NCBI GenBank assembly: GCA_021443545.1
Contig: JABUTU010000063.1
Span: 1 to 35,777 of the forward strand
Direction: 5' to 3'
Origin: Marinilabiliaceae bacterium
Lineage (GTDB): Bacteria; Bacteroidota; Bacteroidia; Bacteroidales; Marinilabiliaceae
Length of the DNA stretch: 35,777 nucleotides
The notes beneath the pieces were generated by a model. The model did not search any database, was not told the origin of the DNA, and saw only the letters and a program-made list of their open reading frames with translations. Position 1 is the first letter of the stretch. Every line of letters starts with the position of its first letter. The position numbers and the translations under genes were made by a program. Positions 16,396-31,300 of this stretch are shown piece after piece.

Positions 16396-19300
16396 ATGAA
16401 GAAGCTAATACAACTGCTTTTCGCCTTTCTGGCGGTCCCGATAGCGGGATTAGCACAGCTGGACACAGACAAGTATGAGTATATGCTCATCAAGCCTGAA
16501 CATTTCAATGTGGATGTTATCTACACTGCGGGCGAATCACTTGCAGAAACAGATGTTATGGATGACAAGACATGTAATGGCACTGGACACCAAAATATTG
16601 GTGAGTATCCTAACAAGGCCAATGATGCATCCTACACTGACCACTCCCATGGTAATACTCGAGGAGTATTCTACGACAAAAATTTCCCTAAAGCCAGGGA
16701 GAGTCAGACCTTCAAACCATTACCCGACGACCGAATCCTCAAGGGTACAGGTGACGGCCTATGCTGGTATCTGCAACCCTACAACCAGAACAATGCTATT
16801 AAGCTGACTGGACCTAACCGACCAGCCGATAAAAATGGCGGTCCTTTCTATGCATTGAAGAGTGGTAGCACCTGGACTCGTGGGTCATTCCAGCCTACCG
16901 ACCCTGAGTCGGTGACGCTGACCTTTGAAAATGAAGGTGTGTATAAAGCCTTCTACGTTGCTGCAACTGCCACCAATGTGGCGGGCTCTACTGCCAACAT
17001 GTATGTTACTGTTAACTTCTCGGATGGCACAACTGAGACTCCCGATCCTTTCCAGGTAGCAGACTGGTGCGCTGGTGCCAAAAATCTCACATCAGGTTAT
17101 GCTACCAAGACATACAGATACCACTACTTTGACGACAACCAAAACGAGTCTGGATATAGCGATGGATTCCGCGTAGGAGCTTACATCAAGTCGTGCAAGG
17201 TAGTAATCAATACTAAAAAACTCATTAAGAGCGTCACCATCTCAACTGTTAATGCAGCTAACCCATGTAACCCTCCTTCGGGAGGCGACGCTCCTCTGTA
17301 TGTAACCATTTTTGCTATAACTGGAGAAAAGGGCGAACTCGAAGGTCCCGAGATCACTGAAGAACAAGAGGCTGCATCGAAGGCTTCAATCACGGCTACT
17401 GACCCTGACGACCTGAACAGCCCGTGGGAGTTCGACGCTAAATGGGAACAGTCGTCTGTCGTTGGTTACTATCTGTCGGTATCTAAAAACCGTGGTATGA
17501 CTGACTTCGTTGATGGTTACAACCTGAAGGTTGTCGACCACGATAGCGGTCTCTCAGGTTCTACAATATCAAGTCATGTTACTGGCCTCGACGAAGGTAC
17601 TATCTACTACTACGCCGTCAAGGGCTATAACAAGGAGAACAACATAATAACTCAGGTGACGAACTACTCTCGCGTCATCGAGTTCGCCACATCTATTAAT
17701 AATGTGGGTGGCGACGACTTCTTGAATATCAGAACAAAGGATATAGGAGCCTACGACTTTACAGCCGAGTGGACTCCTCTGACTCAATATAATGCTGTCA
17801 CAGGATACAAACTGCAATTGTATGCGGGAGAGGGTTGCTCTCTGACAAATTGTCCTGACGATTGTCTGATACGCACAATAGCTGTCTCTGGCAATAGTGC
17901 AAGTGAATGCTACATCGATGGCCTTGAGCCCGATGTGGAGTATTTCATTAAGATAACCCCTACAAGTTCCTACAACAATGGAATGGAGGGTATAGCCTCT
18001 ATTGCTGCAGCAGCCACAACTGATATCACAAAGGCTTCGGTCGACCCGGTCTCAGTGACCTACATTTCAAGTTCATCGTGCCAGCTCGACTGGTCAGCTC
18101 TCAACTCAGCAAAGGTTAAGGGTTATAAGATATACAAGTCAAACAGTGCCCTCACAGAAGCCAACTATGCGTCTGGCACCCCAGCAACCGTAACAACTAA
18201 TACCTACACGGCAACTGGGCTATCAACTACAGCAAAGACCTATTTTGCAGTAGTCCCATATACCAACGATACGAACTGCAAGCCCGCATTCGCTGTATTC
18301 GACCCCACAGTGTTGGTTGCTACAATATCGTCAACGAGCACAACCACTAATAGTATTGCACTGCAATTACAGGCAGCAGGTACATACTATACATGGAATT
18401 TCAAATATGGCAGATATGATAGAAACACCTCAAGTGGCACTGCCTCGGTTGATGAATATAAGATATTCTACTCTGCCGACAAGAACTTTTCAAATGTTCA
18501 AGAGAAGGTATTTAATGTCACTGCAACTTCATCTCCATATTCTGCGAATTATACATTGAATAATCTGTCGGAAGGAACAGTATACTACATAAAGGCTCAA
18601 CCTTCTCAGAAATACAAGACAAGAGCATATAGCAGTTCTTATATATATTACGTTGAACAAGATGTCACAAAAGACTACAACTTCTCAACAACTGGCAATG
18701 TATTAACGGTTTGGACATCGATATCCAATATCAAGCCATCGAACCTCAAGGCCTCTAACATTGAGTGCACATCGTTCGACCTGTCGTGGGATTGTACAGC
18801 AACAGCTGTCACCAAATATGAAGTATATGTGAATGGCGCAAAAGTCGGAGAGACAAATGCGACATCATTCACAGTGACTGGGCTCTCTTATGAGACCACA
18901 TACAACAACATCTACGTAAAGCCGTTTGATGCAAATAATCAAACAGGTCAGAACTCCGACGGCATAAACGTGACTACGGGTACCGTTCATGGCACATCAG
19001 TCGATGACTTTGCCGGTACAGCTCTCTCGACAACATCGACTTCTCTCATGTGGACACCAATTACAACCAATACAGGTTACTACAGCGGTTATAGGATTTA
19101 CCGAAGCGTAGGTGGAGGTGCATTCAATCAGATTGCTCAGATAAACTCGCTCTCAACAGCGACTTACACCGATAGCAATTTGGATGTCTATAAGATGTAC
19201 CAGTACAAGATTGTACCTATCGACATCAAGAACCATGAGTGCTCTATGAGCGATGCCATCTCAGTACGTACTCTTCCCGACTTCGACGAGAATATGCAGG

Positions 19301-22300
19301 TTACGGGAGTGGCGGCTGACTCCCCTACTCAGTCGAAGATTCACGTAAGCTGGAATAAGATTAACAGTACTCTCATCTCAAAGTATGTAATCAACTATTC
19401 CAAGAATGCTGACATGAGCGATGCCTCGCAGGTTGAAGCAGGAAATGTCGACAACTACGATGTTCAGCCTCTCGACTTTGGAACACGCTACTACTTCACT
19501 GTTCAGGCTTACGCTGAAGAACTTGATAAGTACACCAAGCCTTCAGCTATCGTCTCGGCATGCACCGACATCGATTGGAACCAGGAGATAACAGCTGTCT
19601 GTGGCGCCGCTGCAAACGGCGGTGACAACACCATTTCTGTTGCTTGGCAGCCCTCGACACTGACAGGTGTTAAGGGATACCATATTTACTATAGCAAGGT
19701 TCAGAATAGCTTCAACAATACCGACAGAGTATTTGTTGATTACAAGGATAGCTCAGGCAACCTAAACAGTTCCTACACTTTCACCAATCTGGACCCTTCG
19801 ACAACATACTACTACAAGTTCAGAACTGTCGACTACTCAGGCAACGAAGGCAAGGAGTCAAGTTCCGACCCAGCTTGTTCAAGCCAAAGCGAGACAGTGA
19901 CGAACATGAGTGGTAACGAGGTTGTCAGAAACCTCAATGTAATAAATATCCAGACTACCTCGGCACGCATCACATGGCTTGAGCCTGAGAATGCAAGTGG
20001 CGTCGACCACTACATCGTTGTTGTTAAGGATGCTAAGGGGAATACCCTTATCAATACAACCTCGACAAATCTTGCTTATGACGTAACGGGTCTGACACAC
20101 GCCACGAACTACACGGTCGAGGTTACTCCTGCCAATGCAGCCAATAGCACAGGTAAGGCAGCAAGCAAGAGCTTCGCAACTAAACTCGACCAGTCGATAA
20201 CTGTTACTAACCCACAGGCATCGCCTCGTTCTACATCTGTAATCGAGGTGACATGGACTGTTCAGTGTAACAATGATGCCATCGAGGGTTATCATATATA
20301 CTACAGCAAGGATGCTGCGATGAACGGTGCAAGCACAATGACTGTCAAGGGCGTAAATGCCACAAAAGGCAGAATAACGGGTCTGGAGGTCTACACCGAA
20401 TACTTCATCCAGGTTGTTCCTTATATGTCATCAACGGAGGCTACCAAGTCGGCTATCGTATCAGCCAAAACATACCTCTCAAGTGATGTAACTGTTGAGA
20501 TTGCTGTCGACCCTGCCAAGATGGAGGTAACAGCCAAGTGGTATAAAGCAAATGCTGATGCCGTTCAGAACTACTTCGTATCTCTCATCAAGAAGACTAC
20601 AACAGGTGAGACAGTTCTTGGTTCTGAATGTATTAACAGAAGCGAGGCTCAAACCGATGATGGTGGTACATTCTTCTCTCACACATTCACTGGATTGCAG
20701 GAGGGTACCAACTACGAGGTTCGCGTCGACACCTATGGCTCCGACGGATGTACCACAGTAGATGATATCGACAACTACGGTGGCTCAGCAAGCAAAGAGT
20801 TCCACACCGATATCAAGGATATAGCGGCCTCTGACCTCAGCATAACGGCTGGTTCGGTCAAGGCTACTGAGGTGGGACTTGAGTGGACCAATACCGACTG
20901 CGATGCCATCACAGGTTACTACATCGAGTATAGTACTACTTCGACATTTGATAATGGAACGACAAACCGAATCTCAATATCGAGTGCTTACAATAGCACT
21001 ACTCTCAAGAGTCTTGAGCCTGGAACTGACTACTGGTTCCGCTCGCAGGCCTACGCTCCTGACAAGGTAAGCTCGAAGTACTCAAATGTGGTTTCTGCTA
21101 CGACGCTCATCGACGAGACAATCAAGGTTACCAACGACATCACAGCAACGGGTGCTGCCAACAAGGTTATCGTCAACTGGACTCCTGCTGCGAACAATAA
21201 GGTCACTGGTTACTATGTATACTATTGCCTCGATGCCGACTGCTCATGCACCAACACAGTTGTAGATGTTCCGGGCCGATCAGCAAAGACCACAACAATC
21301 AGTGGACTTCCTGCAGGAACAACATACTACGTAAAGGTTGTTCCTTACGATGGCAACGGCGCTAAAGGCGGTGACTCAAATATCGCAAGCGCTACAACAA
21401 ACATTGACGAGACAGTAACACTGGGTAGTGATGTGACAGCAACACCTCAATACGTAGGTGGCAAGCATCAGATAAAACTCGAATGGGACAAGTCGGTCAA
21501 TGCCGCTGTAACAGGCTACTACGTATACTACGCTGAGTCGTCAGAGACGCTGAAGACAGCAACACCTCATGACGCTGGTAACAATGCTACATATACTATC
21601 GACAACCTCAAGGGTGCTACAAAATACTACATCAAGGTTGTTCCTTACGACAAGAGCAAGAATCTTGGTGGGGCTAAGTATGCTGACGCTACAACTCTTG
21701 TTGATAGTAGCATAACTGTCAAGAACGTTACAGCAACCGGTGCTGAACACAGCATTGAGGTTAGTTGGACTCCTCTGACGGGTGTCGCTGGTTATCACAT
21801 ATACTACTGCGCAGAGGCAGCATGCTCGTGCAGCACTTTTGCAAGTGTGAATGGAGCTGAGACGCAGAATACGATTATCACTGCGACTCCTGATCTTCCA
21901 GCAGCAACGAAATACTATGTCAAGGTTGTTCCTTTTGACGCTCTTGGCAACGAAGGCGGCGACTCTAACATTGCTGAGGCCACTACGACCATCGACAGTA
22001 GCGTCAAAGTCACTATCACAGCCACAGGCGGTGAAAAGAAGGTTACCGTTGCCTGGGATAAGGCAGCTTCGGGCATCACGAACTATCGTGTGTTCTATAG
22101 CACACAGATTAGTGCAGATGGTAAGAACCTCGTAGATGCAAGCTATAAGGATGCAGGCAGCTTTGCTTCATCGGCAACAAACAGCGTCACATACGATGTC
22201 ACAGGCCTTAACAGTGCCACACTCTACTACTTCCAAGTTCTGCCATTGGTTAACAGCATGGAGGGTAGCAAGTCGAATATTGTAAGTGCCACTACGACCA

Positions 22301-25300
22301 TCACCAGCGACCTTAAGGTGTCGGGTGTTAAGGTTGAGGCAGGCGCTGTTGCAGCAGACAACCTGACAGCCTCTTTGGTTATATCATGGAACGAGCTGAC
22401 TGCCAATACAGGTATCACAGGCTATAAGGTATACTATAGTACTAATAGCGATATGTCAGATGCCCAATTCGTCACAACGGGTACGACAGGCACTCAGACA
22501 ATCTCCGGTCTGACACCAGCAACTAAATACTACGTTCAGGTTGCTCCATTAGCTGGTTCTAATGAGGGTGGCAAGTCCGACATTGTTGAGGGAGCTACAG
22601 CTATTTCGAATAAGGTTGTCGCTCAATTCCTCGTTGCCGTTGGCGGTGACAAGACGGTATCTCTCAGCTGGCAAGCAGCAACAAACACTAATGTCTCTGG
22701 ATACTACGTATATTATGCAGAGAACGAGGCCGACCTTGCATCTGCAACGCCTCTTGATGCAGCTAACAAGACAACATACAACATCACAGGTCTTAAGCCA
22801 AGTACCACATACTGGGCTAAGGTTGTTCCTTACGTCCTCTCTAAGGGTAGCTACTCATTCGGTGGAGACTCTAACCATGCAAGCGCAACAACTAAGATTT
22901 CTTCCGATGTCAAGGCTCTCATAACGAGCGTCACTCCGACAGAAAACTCTGTTACTGTTGTTTGGACTGCTCCTGAGAATAGTGATGCTGTCGATGCATA
23001 CATTGTGACTATCAACAAGAAGAGCGATGGCACTGAGGTTAAGAAGGTTTCTGTGGATGCACCGACAACGACTACCACAATAACGGGTCTCAGCGCTGCA
23101 ACCAACTATACAGTAACAGTAGCACCTGCTACTATCGAGGGTGAGACAACCACACTCGGTGGTTCCGACAGCAAGGAGTTCGCAACACTGATAGGCACTC
23201 TATCTGTAGATGATGCTGACATCACAACGACTCCTGGTTACTACGATATGTCTGTTACATTCCCATTACTCAGCAATGACGCTATCAAGGAGTATACAGT
23301 CACAATATCAGATGGCACAAACTCTCAGACTAAGACAGTATCAGCAAGCACTGACCTTCCTGTTAAGTTTGATGGTTTGAACGCAAATACGGAGTACACA
23401 ATATCAGTTACTCCAAAACATACTAACAATACCGCCGGTACCACGACATCTGTCACAAAGAGTACTCTCAACCCTGCTAACGTCTCGGTTAGTAACTTGG
23501 CTGTCCAAAGCACGACAGAGACAAGTGCGACGGTTCAATGGAGTGGCGTTGCAAATATTGACGAGAGTGGTATTTATGGATATCAAATCTTGGTAGACGG
23601 ACAGGTTGTCTCAGCTACCATCTCGGGCAAGACAGCTACCATCACAGGTCTTGAGAGTTCTAAGGAATACACCATAGGCGTGACACCTATCTTGAAGAAG
23701 GGCACCGCAGCTGGTGACTCAGGCACTATGAAGACATGTGATGCAACAACGAAGATGAGTTCTTCGTCAAAGGTTGTCATCACTAAGGTTACACCTGCCG
23801 AGACATCTGCTTCGTTCGAATGGACCTGTCCTGCCAACAACGATGCCATCACAGGATATGAGGTGCGCGTTCTTAATGGTGCGACAGAGGTTCATAAGAG
23901 CGTAGCATCGGGTAAGAACACTAACTCTTACACTGTTCCAGCTGGCACACTGACAGCAGGTACCGACTATAAGGTTGTGATACGTCCTACCGATGGCACA
24001 AATTTCGGCACAAGCGCTGAGGCTACATTTGCTACGACATGCGCTAATATTCAGGTCAGCAGCATCTCTGCAACACCTGCATATACTTCAATGACCGTAA
24101 GCTTCACTAAGGTCAGCGCAACAGCTATCGACTCTTACAAGATTGAAATCCTGAAGGGCACAAGCAATGTAGGAACAGCGACCGTTACAAATGCCGACCT
24201 TGAGAATAGCAGCAAGTATCCTGTCAAGTTCACAGGTCTTGACGCTAATACTCAATACACAATTAAGGTTACTCCTTACGATGGTACGACAGCCGCTAAG
24301 ACTGCAACAACAACCAAGTCAACTCTTGATCCTACGGATATCACAGTCGACATAATCTCAGGCGAGACTCTCGGTGTGACAAGTGTCAAGGCTTCTTGGA
24401 AGAGCACTCTCAAGTATCCTGCTACCTATCCTTCTGTTGAATCTGGCGACCTTGAGGGCTATGTCATCACATGCAATGGAGCTACCGTTGCTGCGGGCAA
24501 TATGCAGATAAGTGGCAATAGCGTCACCATCAATAACCTCAGTGGATCGACAGAGTACACAATTGGTATTACGCCTATCATTGCAGGCATCGAATGTACT
24601 GAGTCGACAGTAAGTGTCATGACTGCAATGGGTAATGACCTACAGGTTACAATTACGGGCTTCACCCCTAATAATAGTGATGTCACGAAGGGTACACTGA
24701 ACTGGACACTTCCAGCAAACACAGCTTCTGTTGATGGCCTGAAGGCTACTATCACTCCAGCTAAGGGCGGAAGTGCTGTATTCACCAAGAATGATATAGC
24801 TAAGACAGCAACATCCCTTGACGTCACTGGCCTCACCGCTGGTACCGACTATATCGCAAGAGTCTGGTTCTATAGTGGTTCTACAGATGCAACACCAGCT
24901 ACATACAACTTCTCAACTGCTATTACCTCGTTGACTGCATCAGATGTTCAGATGACTGCTGGCTACGACAAGATAAAGGTTGATTTCAAGACTGCAAGCG
25001 GTGATGCTATCGACCAATATGAGGTTGTACTGACTGGTGGTGGCAAGACATTCACTAAGACTGTAAAAGTTGCCGACTTGAGCGATAAGACAAAGGGCTC
25101 TGTCCTCTTCGAGGGTTTATCAACCAACACCGAATATGGCGTAGTAATAACTCCAAAGGATACCGATAACAGCACCTCTGGAACAGCCACGACGGAGGTC
25201 AAGAAGAGCACGAAGAACCCTGCCGATGTTACTGTTGAAGGTCTTACCGCTATTGACGTCAAGACCAACAGTATCAAGGTTCAGTGGACTGGCTTGTCAG

Positions 25301-28300
25301 ATGCTTCTCTGACTCTTGCTGAGGTAAGCAAATACAATGTCTACCTCGACGGTGTCAAGGTTAGCGAAGTATCTAAGGAGCTTAAGGTCTCTGAGCTGAC
25401 AGGTCTGACAAATGCTACTCAATACAAAATTGAGATTCAGCCTGTATTGACATATGGCGATGGCGGCAAGAGCGAGGTAACAGTAACAACACTCATAGGC
25501 GATGTTGCTGTAACAATCACAACGATTACACCAGCGACTACATCTGCCAAGATTGAGTGGACCACTCCTACTAACAAGGATGGTATTACTGGGTATGAAG
25601 TTAAGATATACCAAGGCACTACAGTCAAGTATACAACCACAGTTTCTGGCAATACAACAGCTGTCTGCAACATCCCAACTGGCACATTGACTGAAGGTAC
25701 CGATTACAAGGCAGAGGTTCGCGCAGTGGCTGGAGCAACACAAAGTAGCAAGTCGGACGAGAAGACATTCTCTACACTCTGCACTAATGTTACGGCTACA
25801 GGTGTAAAAGCAACAGCAAGCTACACATCAATGGTTGTTGAGTTTACACCTGCCACAGCTACTGCCGTTGATAAGTACAAAGTTGTAGTTAAACAAGGGG
25901 CAACCGAGAAGTTCTCAACAGAACTCACACTCGATGATCTCAACGATGCTACTAAGTATCCTGTCAAAGTAACTGGTCTCAACCCTAACACAGCATACAC
26001 AGTCACAGTAACACCATACGATACAGATGCTGATGCTGCAAACCAGAAGGGTAAAGAGACAACTATAAATGTCAACACCAAGAATCCATCGGCTATCACG
26101 GTAACTGACCTCACTGGTCACACTATCGACCAGGAGAGCATCAGTGCCACATGGTCGGGACTCTCTGACAAGACAGCCGAAGGTGACATTTCGGGCTACA
26201 CAATCGAACTGAAGAAGGGTGGCACCGTCATCAGCAGTCCTGCCTACACTATTGACGGCAACAAGGTGACTTTTACAGGCTTGACCAGTGCAACTCAATA
26301 CACAATCGGTGTGACACCTCTCATAAAGGGCGTTTCAGGAACTAAGGCTACCACGACAGCAAGCACCTCAATGGGTGGTGACGTCAAGGTTAGCGACCTC
26401 ACATTCACCGCCAATGAGAGCGATGCAACAAAGGGCACACTGACATGGACTCTGCCTGAGAACAGAGCTACCATAGATGGTTATATGATTGTTGTAGCTC
26501 CTGCTAATGGCGGTGCAAATGTTGTCGACAACAAAACGGTCGGAAAGGAAATCGACACATACAATGTGACTGGTCTTGCACTTGGTACTAAGTATACAGC
26601 AACAGTTATGGCATATAAAGATGCCAATAAGGCTGACGCTGTCACCACTTCATTCACAACAAGCATAGCCGAGCTTAAAGCTTCAGACCTTACGTTGACA
26701 GCTGGCTACGATAAGATGCATGTTGAGTTCTCACCAGCGAGTGGTGATGCTATCGACCAGTATGACATTATAATCAAGGATGGCACAACAGTAGTCAGCA
26801 CACAACACGTCATAGTCGCAAGCTCAACTCTTGACGACAACGGCAAGTACTCGGTTGACTTCTCTTCTCTCACCCCTGACACCGAATATACAATTGTCGT
26901 TACTCCAAAAGATAACGACCCATTGGAGAATGGATCATATGAGACTGGTGAGGAGCTCTCTGACACCCAGTCGACGAAGAATCCTGCCGACGTAGTTGTT
27001 AGCGGCCTTACAGTTGTCAACACCACAACTTCGAGTGTTAAGGTTCAGTGGACTGGTCTTACAGACTCTGGATTGATTGCAAGCGAGGTAAGCGGTTACA
27101 ATGTATATATTGATGATGTCAAGGTAGAAGGTGCTTCCGTTATTGTCGACAAGAGTGCCAAGACAGCTGAGATTAAGGGCCTTGACAATGCTAAAGAATA
27201 CAAGGTTGAGATTCAACCTGTACTAGTCTACGGCGATGGAGGCAAAGAGGATGTCATGGCAACGACTCTCATAGGTGACGCTGTCGTTGAGATAACCAAC
27301 ATAACTCCTGCCAAGACATCCGCTAAGGTTGAGTGGTCAACACCAACTAATAAAGATGGCATCACAGGCTACAACGTAAAGGTCTATAACGGCACTACGA
27401 AAGCTTATGAAACTACAGTCACAGGCAACGCTACTGCAGTTTGCAACATACCTGCTGGAACACTGGCTGAGGCAACTAACTACAGAGTTGTAGTACGTGC
27501 AATGGCTGGTACAACTGAGAGCAGTGCTTACGACGAGGAGAATTTTGCAACCCTATGTTCAGATGTTCAGGTTGGTTCTGTAACACCAACCGCAACATAC
27601 ACAACTATAAAGGTTGAGTTTACTCCTGTGGCTGCAACGGCAACGGCCATCGACAAATACAAGGTGGTCATCACCGGTTCAGACTTCTCGAAGGAGGTTA
27701 CTCTGACCAACGATGACTTGAATGATGAGGACAAATATCCAGTTGTTGCTACAGGTCTGAAGCCAGATACTGAATACACGATTACTGTTACTCCTTATGA
27801 TGGATCAGAAGCAGGCAAGGCTCTATCTGTAACAAAGAGCACAAAGGACCCTAATGGCGTTACAGTAACAGAACTCACTGGTCAGACCGTTGATGCAGCG
27901 ACAATCAGTGCCACATGGTCAGGTTTCTCTGATGCTGAAGCAGCAAGTGAGGTGACAGGATATGTCATTACTCTCAACGGAAATTCCGCACCACATACAA
28001 TAAGCGGAAATAAGGTGACATTCACTGGTCTGACCAACTCTACTGAGTACACAATCGGTGTCACACCAATCATCGGTGGTGTCAGCTCAGGTAGCGAGGT
28101 TACGACAACAGCTCACACAGCAATGGGTGAAGGTGTCACTATCACAAATCTTAAGTTCACAGCTGATACTAATGATGCTACGAAGGGTTCCTTGACATGG
28201 AACAAACCTACAAATGACGCTGCAATTCAGGGGTACAAGGTTACCATCGTTCCTACAGGCGGTGGCGATAAGATTGCAGATGGAGCACTTGTTGACAAGC

Positions 28301-31300
28301 TTGATCTTCAATACGCCGTCACTGGACTGGCAGCTGGAACAACATATACCGCAAGTGTTCAGGGTTATAGCAGCACAGGGGTTACAGCAGCTATCTCAAC
28401 AACGTTCACTACAAGTATTAAAGACTTACAAGCTTCAGGTGTCACTTTGACTCCAGACTACGAGAGCGTCAAAGTGGAATTCACTCCTGCTGCTGGTGAT
28501 GTAATCGACGAATACGAAGTTGTCATTAAGAAGAAGGAAGATGGTTCAATTGTCGACACGAAGAACATCAAGACAACGGAAATTGGTGTCGACAACTCTA
28601 AGTACCCAGTTGTATTCTCTCCTCTTGATGCAAATACGGAATATACAGTCGAAATCACACCAAAGGATACCGACAAGCCCTCGTCTGACCCTGAATATTC
28701 AGGCAATAAGATTTCAGAGGATATAAAGACAAGTAATCCTGGTACAGTCACTGTTAACAACCTCGCTGTTGTTGAGACTAATGAATCAACAATTGTGGTT
28801 GATTGGAGTGGTCTGACAGACTCTACAATCGCAGATGAGAAGGTTGACCACTACGTTGTATATCTCAACGGCACTGAGACAACAGCTGTTGTTGATAAGG
28901 ATAACAAGACCGCCACAATATCTGGCTTGACAAATGCTACTGACTATACAGTTGCTATCCAGCCAATATTTACATTCGGTGATGGTAAGACCTCTGACAC
29001 CGTCAGCGCCCGCACCTCTGTAGGCAATGCTCAGGTATCGGGTATCACAGTCACACCTGACAAGACTGACGCTGTAATTGAATGGACAGTTCCAACAAAT
29101 AATGCTGGTATCACTGGTTACGATATCACTATTACTGATGCTGATAACAAGGTTGTATATGGCCCAATTACTGAATCTGGAGCAACAGCCAACGAACACA
29201 TTGTTCCTGCTGGCACTCTGACTCCGGGTACCGATTACACCGTCAGCATCAAGCCAACAAACGGAACAAATGCTACGACTAAGGACTTTGCCACATCGAT
29301 AGATGGTTTGACTACCACAGTCACCACTACTTCTGGATTTACCAAAGTCGAGGTTGACTTCTCTCCTGTCAGCGGCAACGCCGTCGACAGCTACGAGATT
29401 ACTGTCAAGGACAAGAACGATTCGCAAGTTGGCTCAACAATCACTCTGACCAAAGAGCAACTCTCATCGTCACTGCCTCTGACAATCGACAACTTGAATA
29501 GCGGTGAAGATTATACTATCGAGGTTCGTCCTTACGATGGCACAACTGCTGGCTCTTTGTCATCAGCTTCTGTCACAACAAAGGATCTCTCTGACCTCAA
29601 GGTTGGCAATCTCAACGTCACACCAGCAGAGCAGAGCGCTACCCTCTCATGGGATGACATCCTCTTCGATGGTACATCATTTGCTATAAGCGACCTAACC
29701 AATATCGAGGTTAAGGTGTACAACTCAAGCAATGTTGAGGTAGGCACCGTTACTCTCAATGGTGACAAGCTCGGAGCTTCTATCAATAACCTGACAGCAG
29801 GTAGCAAGTACACAGCTAAGGTGACTCCAATCGTCGAAGGTGACAAGCGAGGCTATACCGAGAGCATAAGCTTCTCTACATCAAGTTCTGATTCTAAAGC
29901 AACAGACATTGATATCACATCAACATTCGATGAGATTACGGTTGACTTCACTCCTGCTTCAGAAGAGACGATAGTTAAACACATTGTCGAGCTCCAGGAT
30001 AGCGAAGGCAATACAATCGAGTCTGTCGAAGTCACTGACCCATCTCAAATCCCTGTCAAGTTTACAGGTCTCGATGATGGTACAACCTACATCGTTGTCA
30101 TTACCCCTGTTGATGAGGATGGCAAGCCTGCTGTCGCTACAGACGAGACCATTACAACGAAGGACCTTGACGATATCACTCTCGAAAACTTCAGAGTAAC
30201 TGATACAACCACTACAACAGCAGTTCTCAAGTGGGACGATATCAAATACGAAGAGACCTCATTCAACATGGGTGATGTAACAGGATTTAATATTATCGTC
30301 AAGGATTCTGAGGGCGGTGTTGTAAGTTGCACTACATCAGTCAATGCAGATAAGAAGGGCGCCACAATCAGCGGTCTGGAAGAGGGTAAGAACTACACCG
30401 TTATTGTTGCTCCAGTCATCGCTGCAGGTACAGGCTCTTCATCAAGTGAGGATTTCCACACCTCAATAGAGAACGCTAAGGTTGACAATCTCGTTGTCGA
30501 GCCTGATTACGATGAAATCATAATTGACTTCGACCCTGAAGATGAAGATAAAGATGCTGTCAAGGAATATGAGGTTGTAATATCTGACGAGGATGGCAAT
30601 CCTGTCAAGACAGAGACAATCACTGACCCTGATCAGTTACCTCTCATCATCACGCCTCTCGAACCTGGCAAGCAGTACACAGTTGATGTCACTCCAGTTG
30701 ATGAGGATGGTAATAAGGGTAAGACAACCTCAGAGACAGTTAACACAAAATCGCTCACTGACCTGAAGGTTCAAAACCTCAAGGGTGAAACAATCGATAC
30801 TCAGACTATCAAAGTGACTTGGATTGGTTTCAGCGATACCGAAATAACCAATGACAAGGTTATTGGATACGACATCGTTGTCAAGAAGACCGATGGCACT
30901 GTGGCAAGCGATGCAGTCGTATCGATTAACAAGGAGGGTGAGTTTGCAACAATCAGTGGTCTCGACATAGCAACAACATACAATGTAAGCGTTGCTCCGA
31001 TTATTGCAGCTGGCACTGGTGCTTCTGAAACAGTATCAGCAACAACAGCTATCGGCGAGATATCTGTTAGCGATATTAAGGTTACATCAACGGAGACTAC
31101 AGCCCACATCGAGTGGACTAATCCTTCGACAACCGATGGTATCGCCGGATATGAGGTCGTAGTTAAAGATGCTGAAGGTAATGAGTTCGTCAAGACGACT
31201 GATAGCTCAACCGATACATCTATCGACTTCATTGATCTCACACCTGGCACTAAGTACACTGTCACAATACGTCCAAAAGACGAATCTAGCAAGTATGGCA

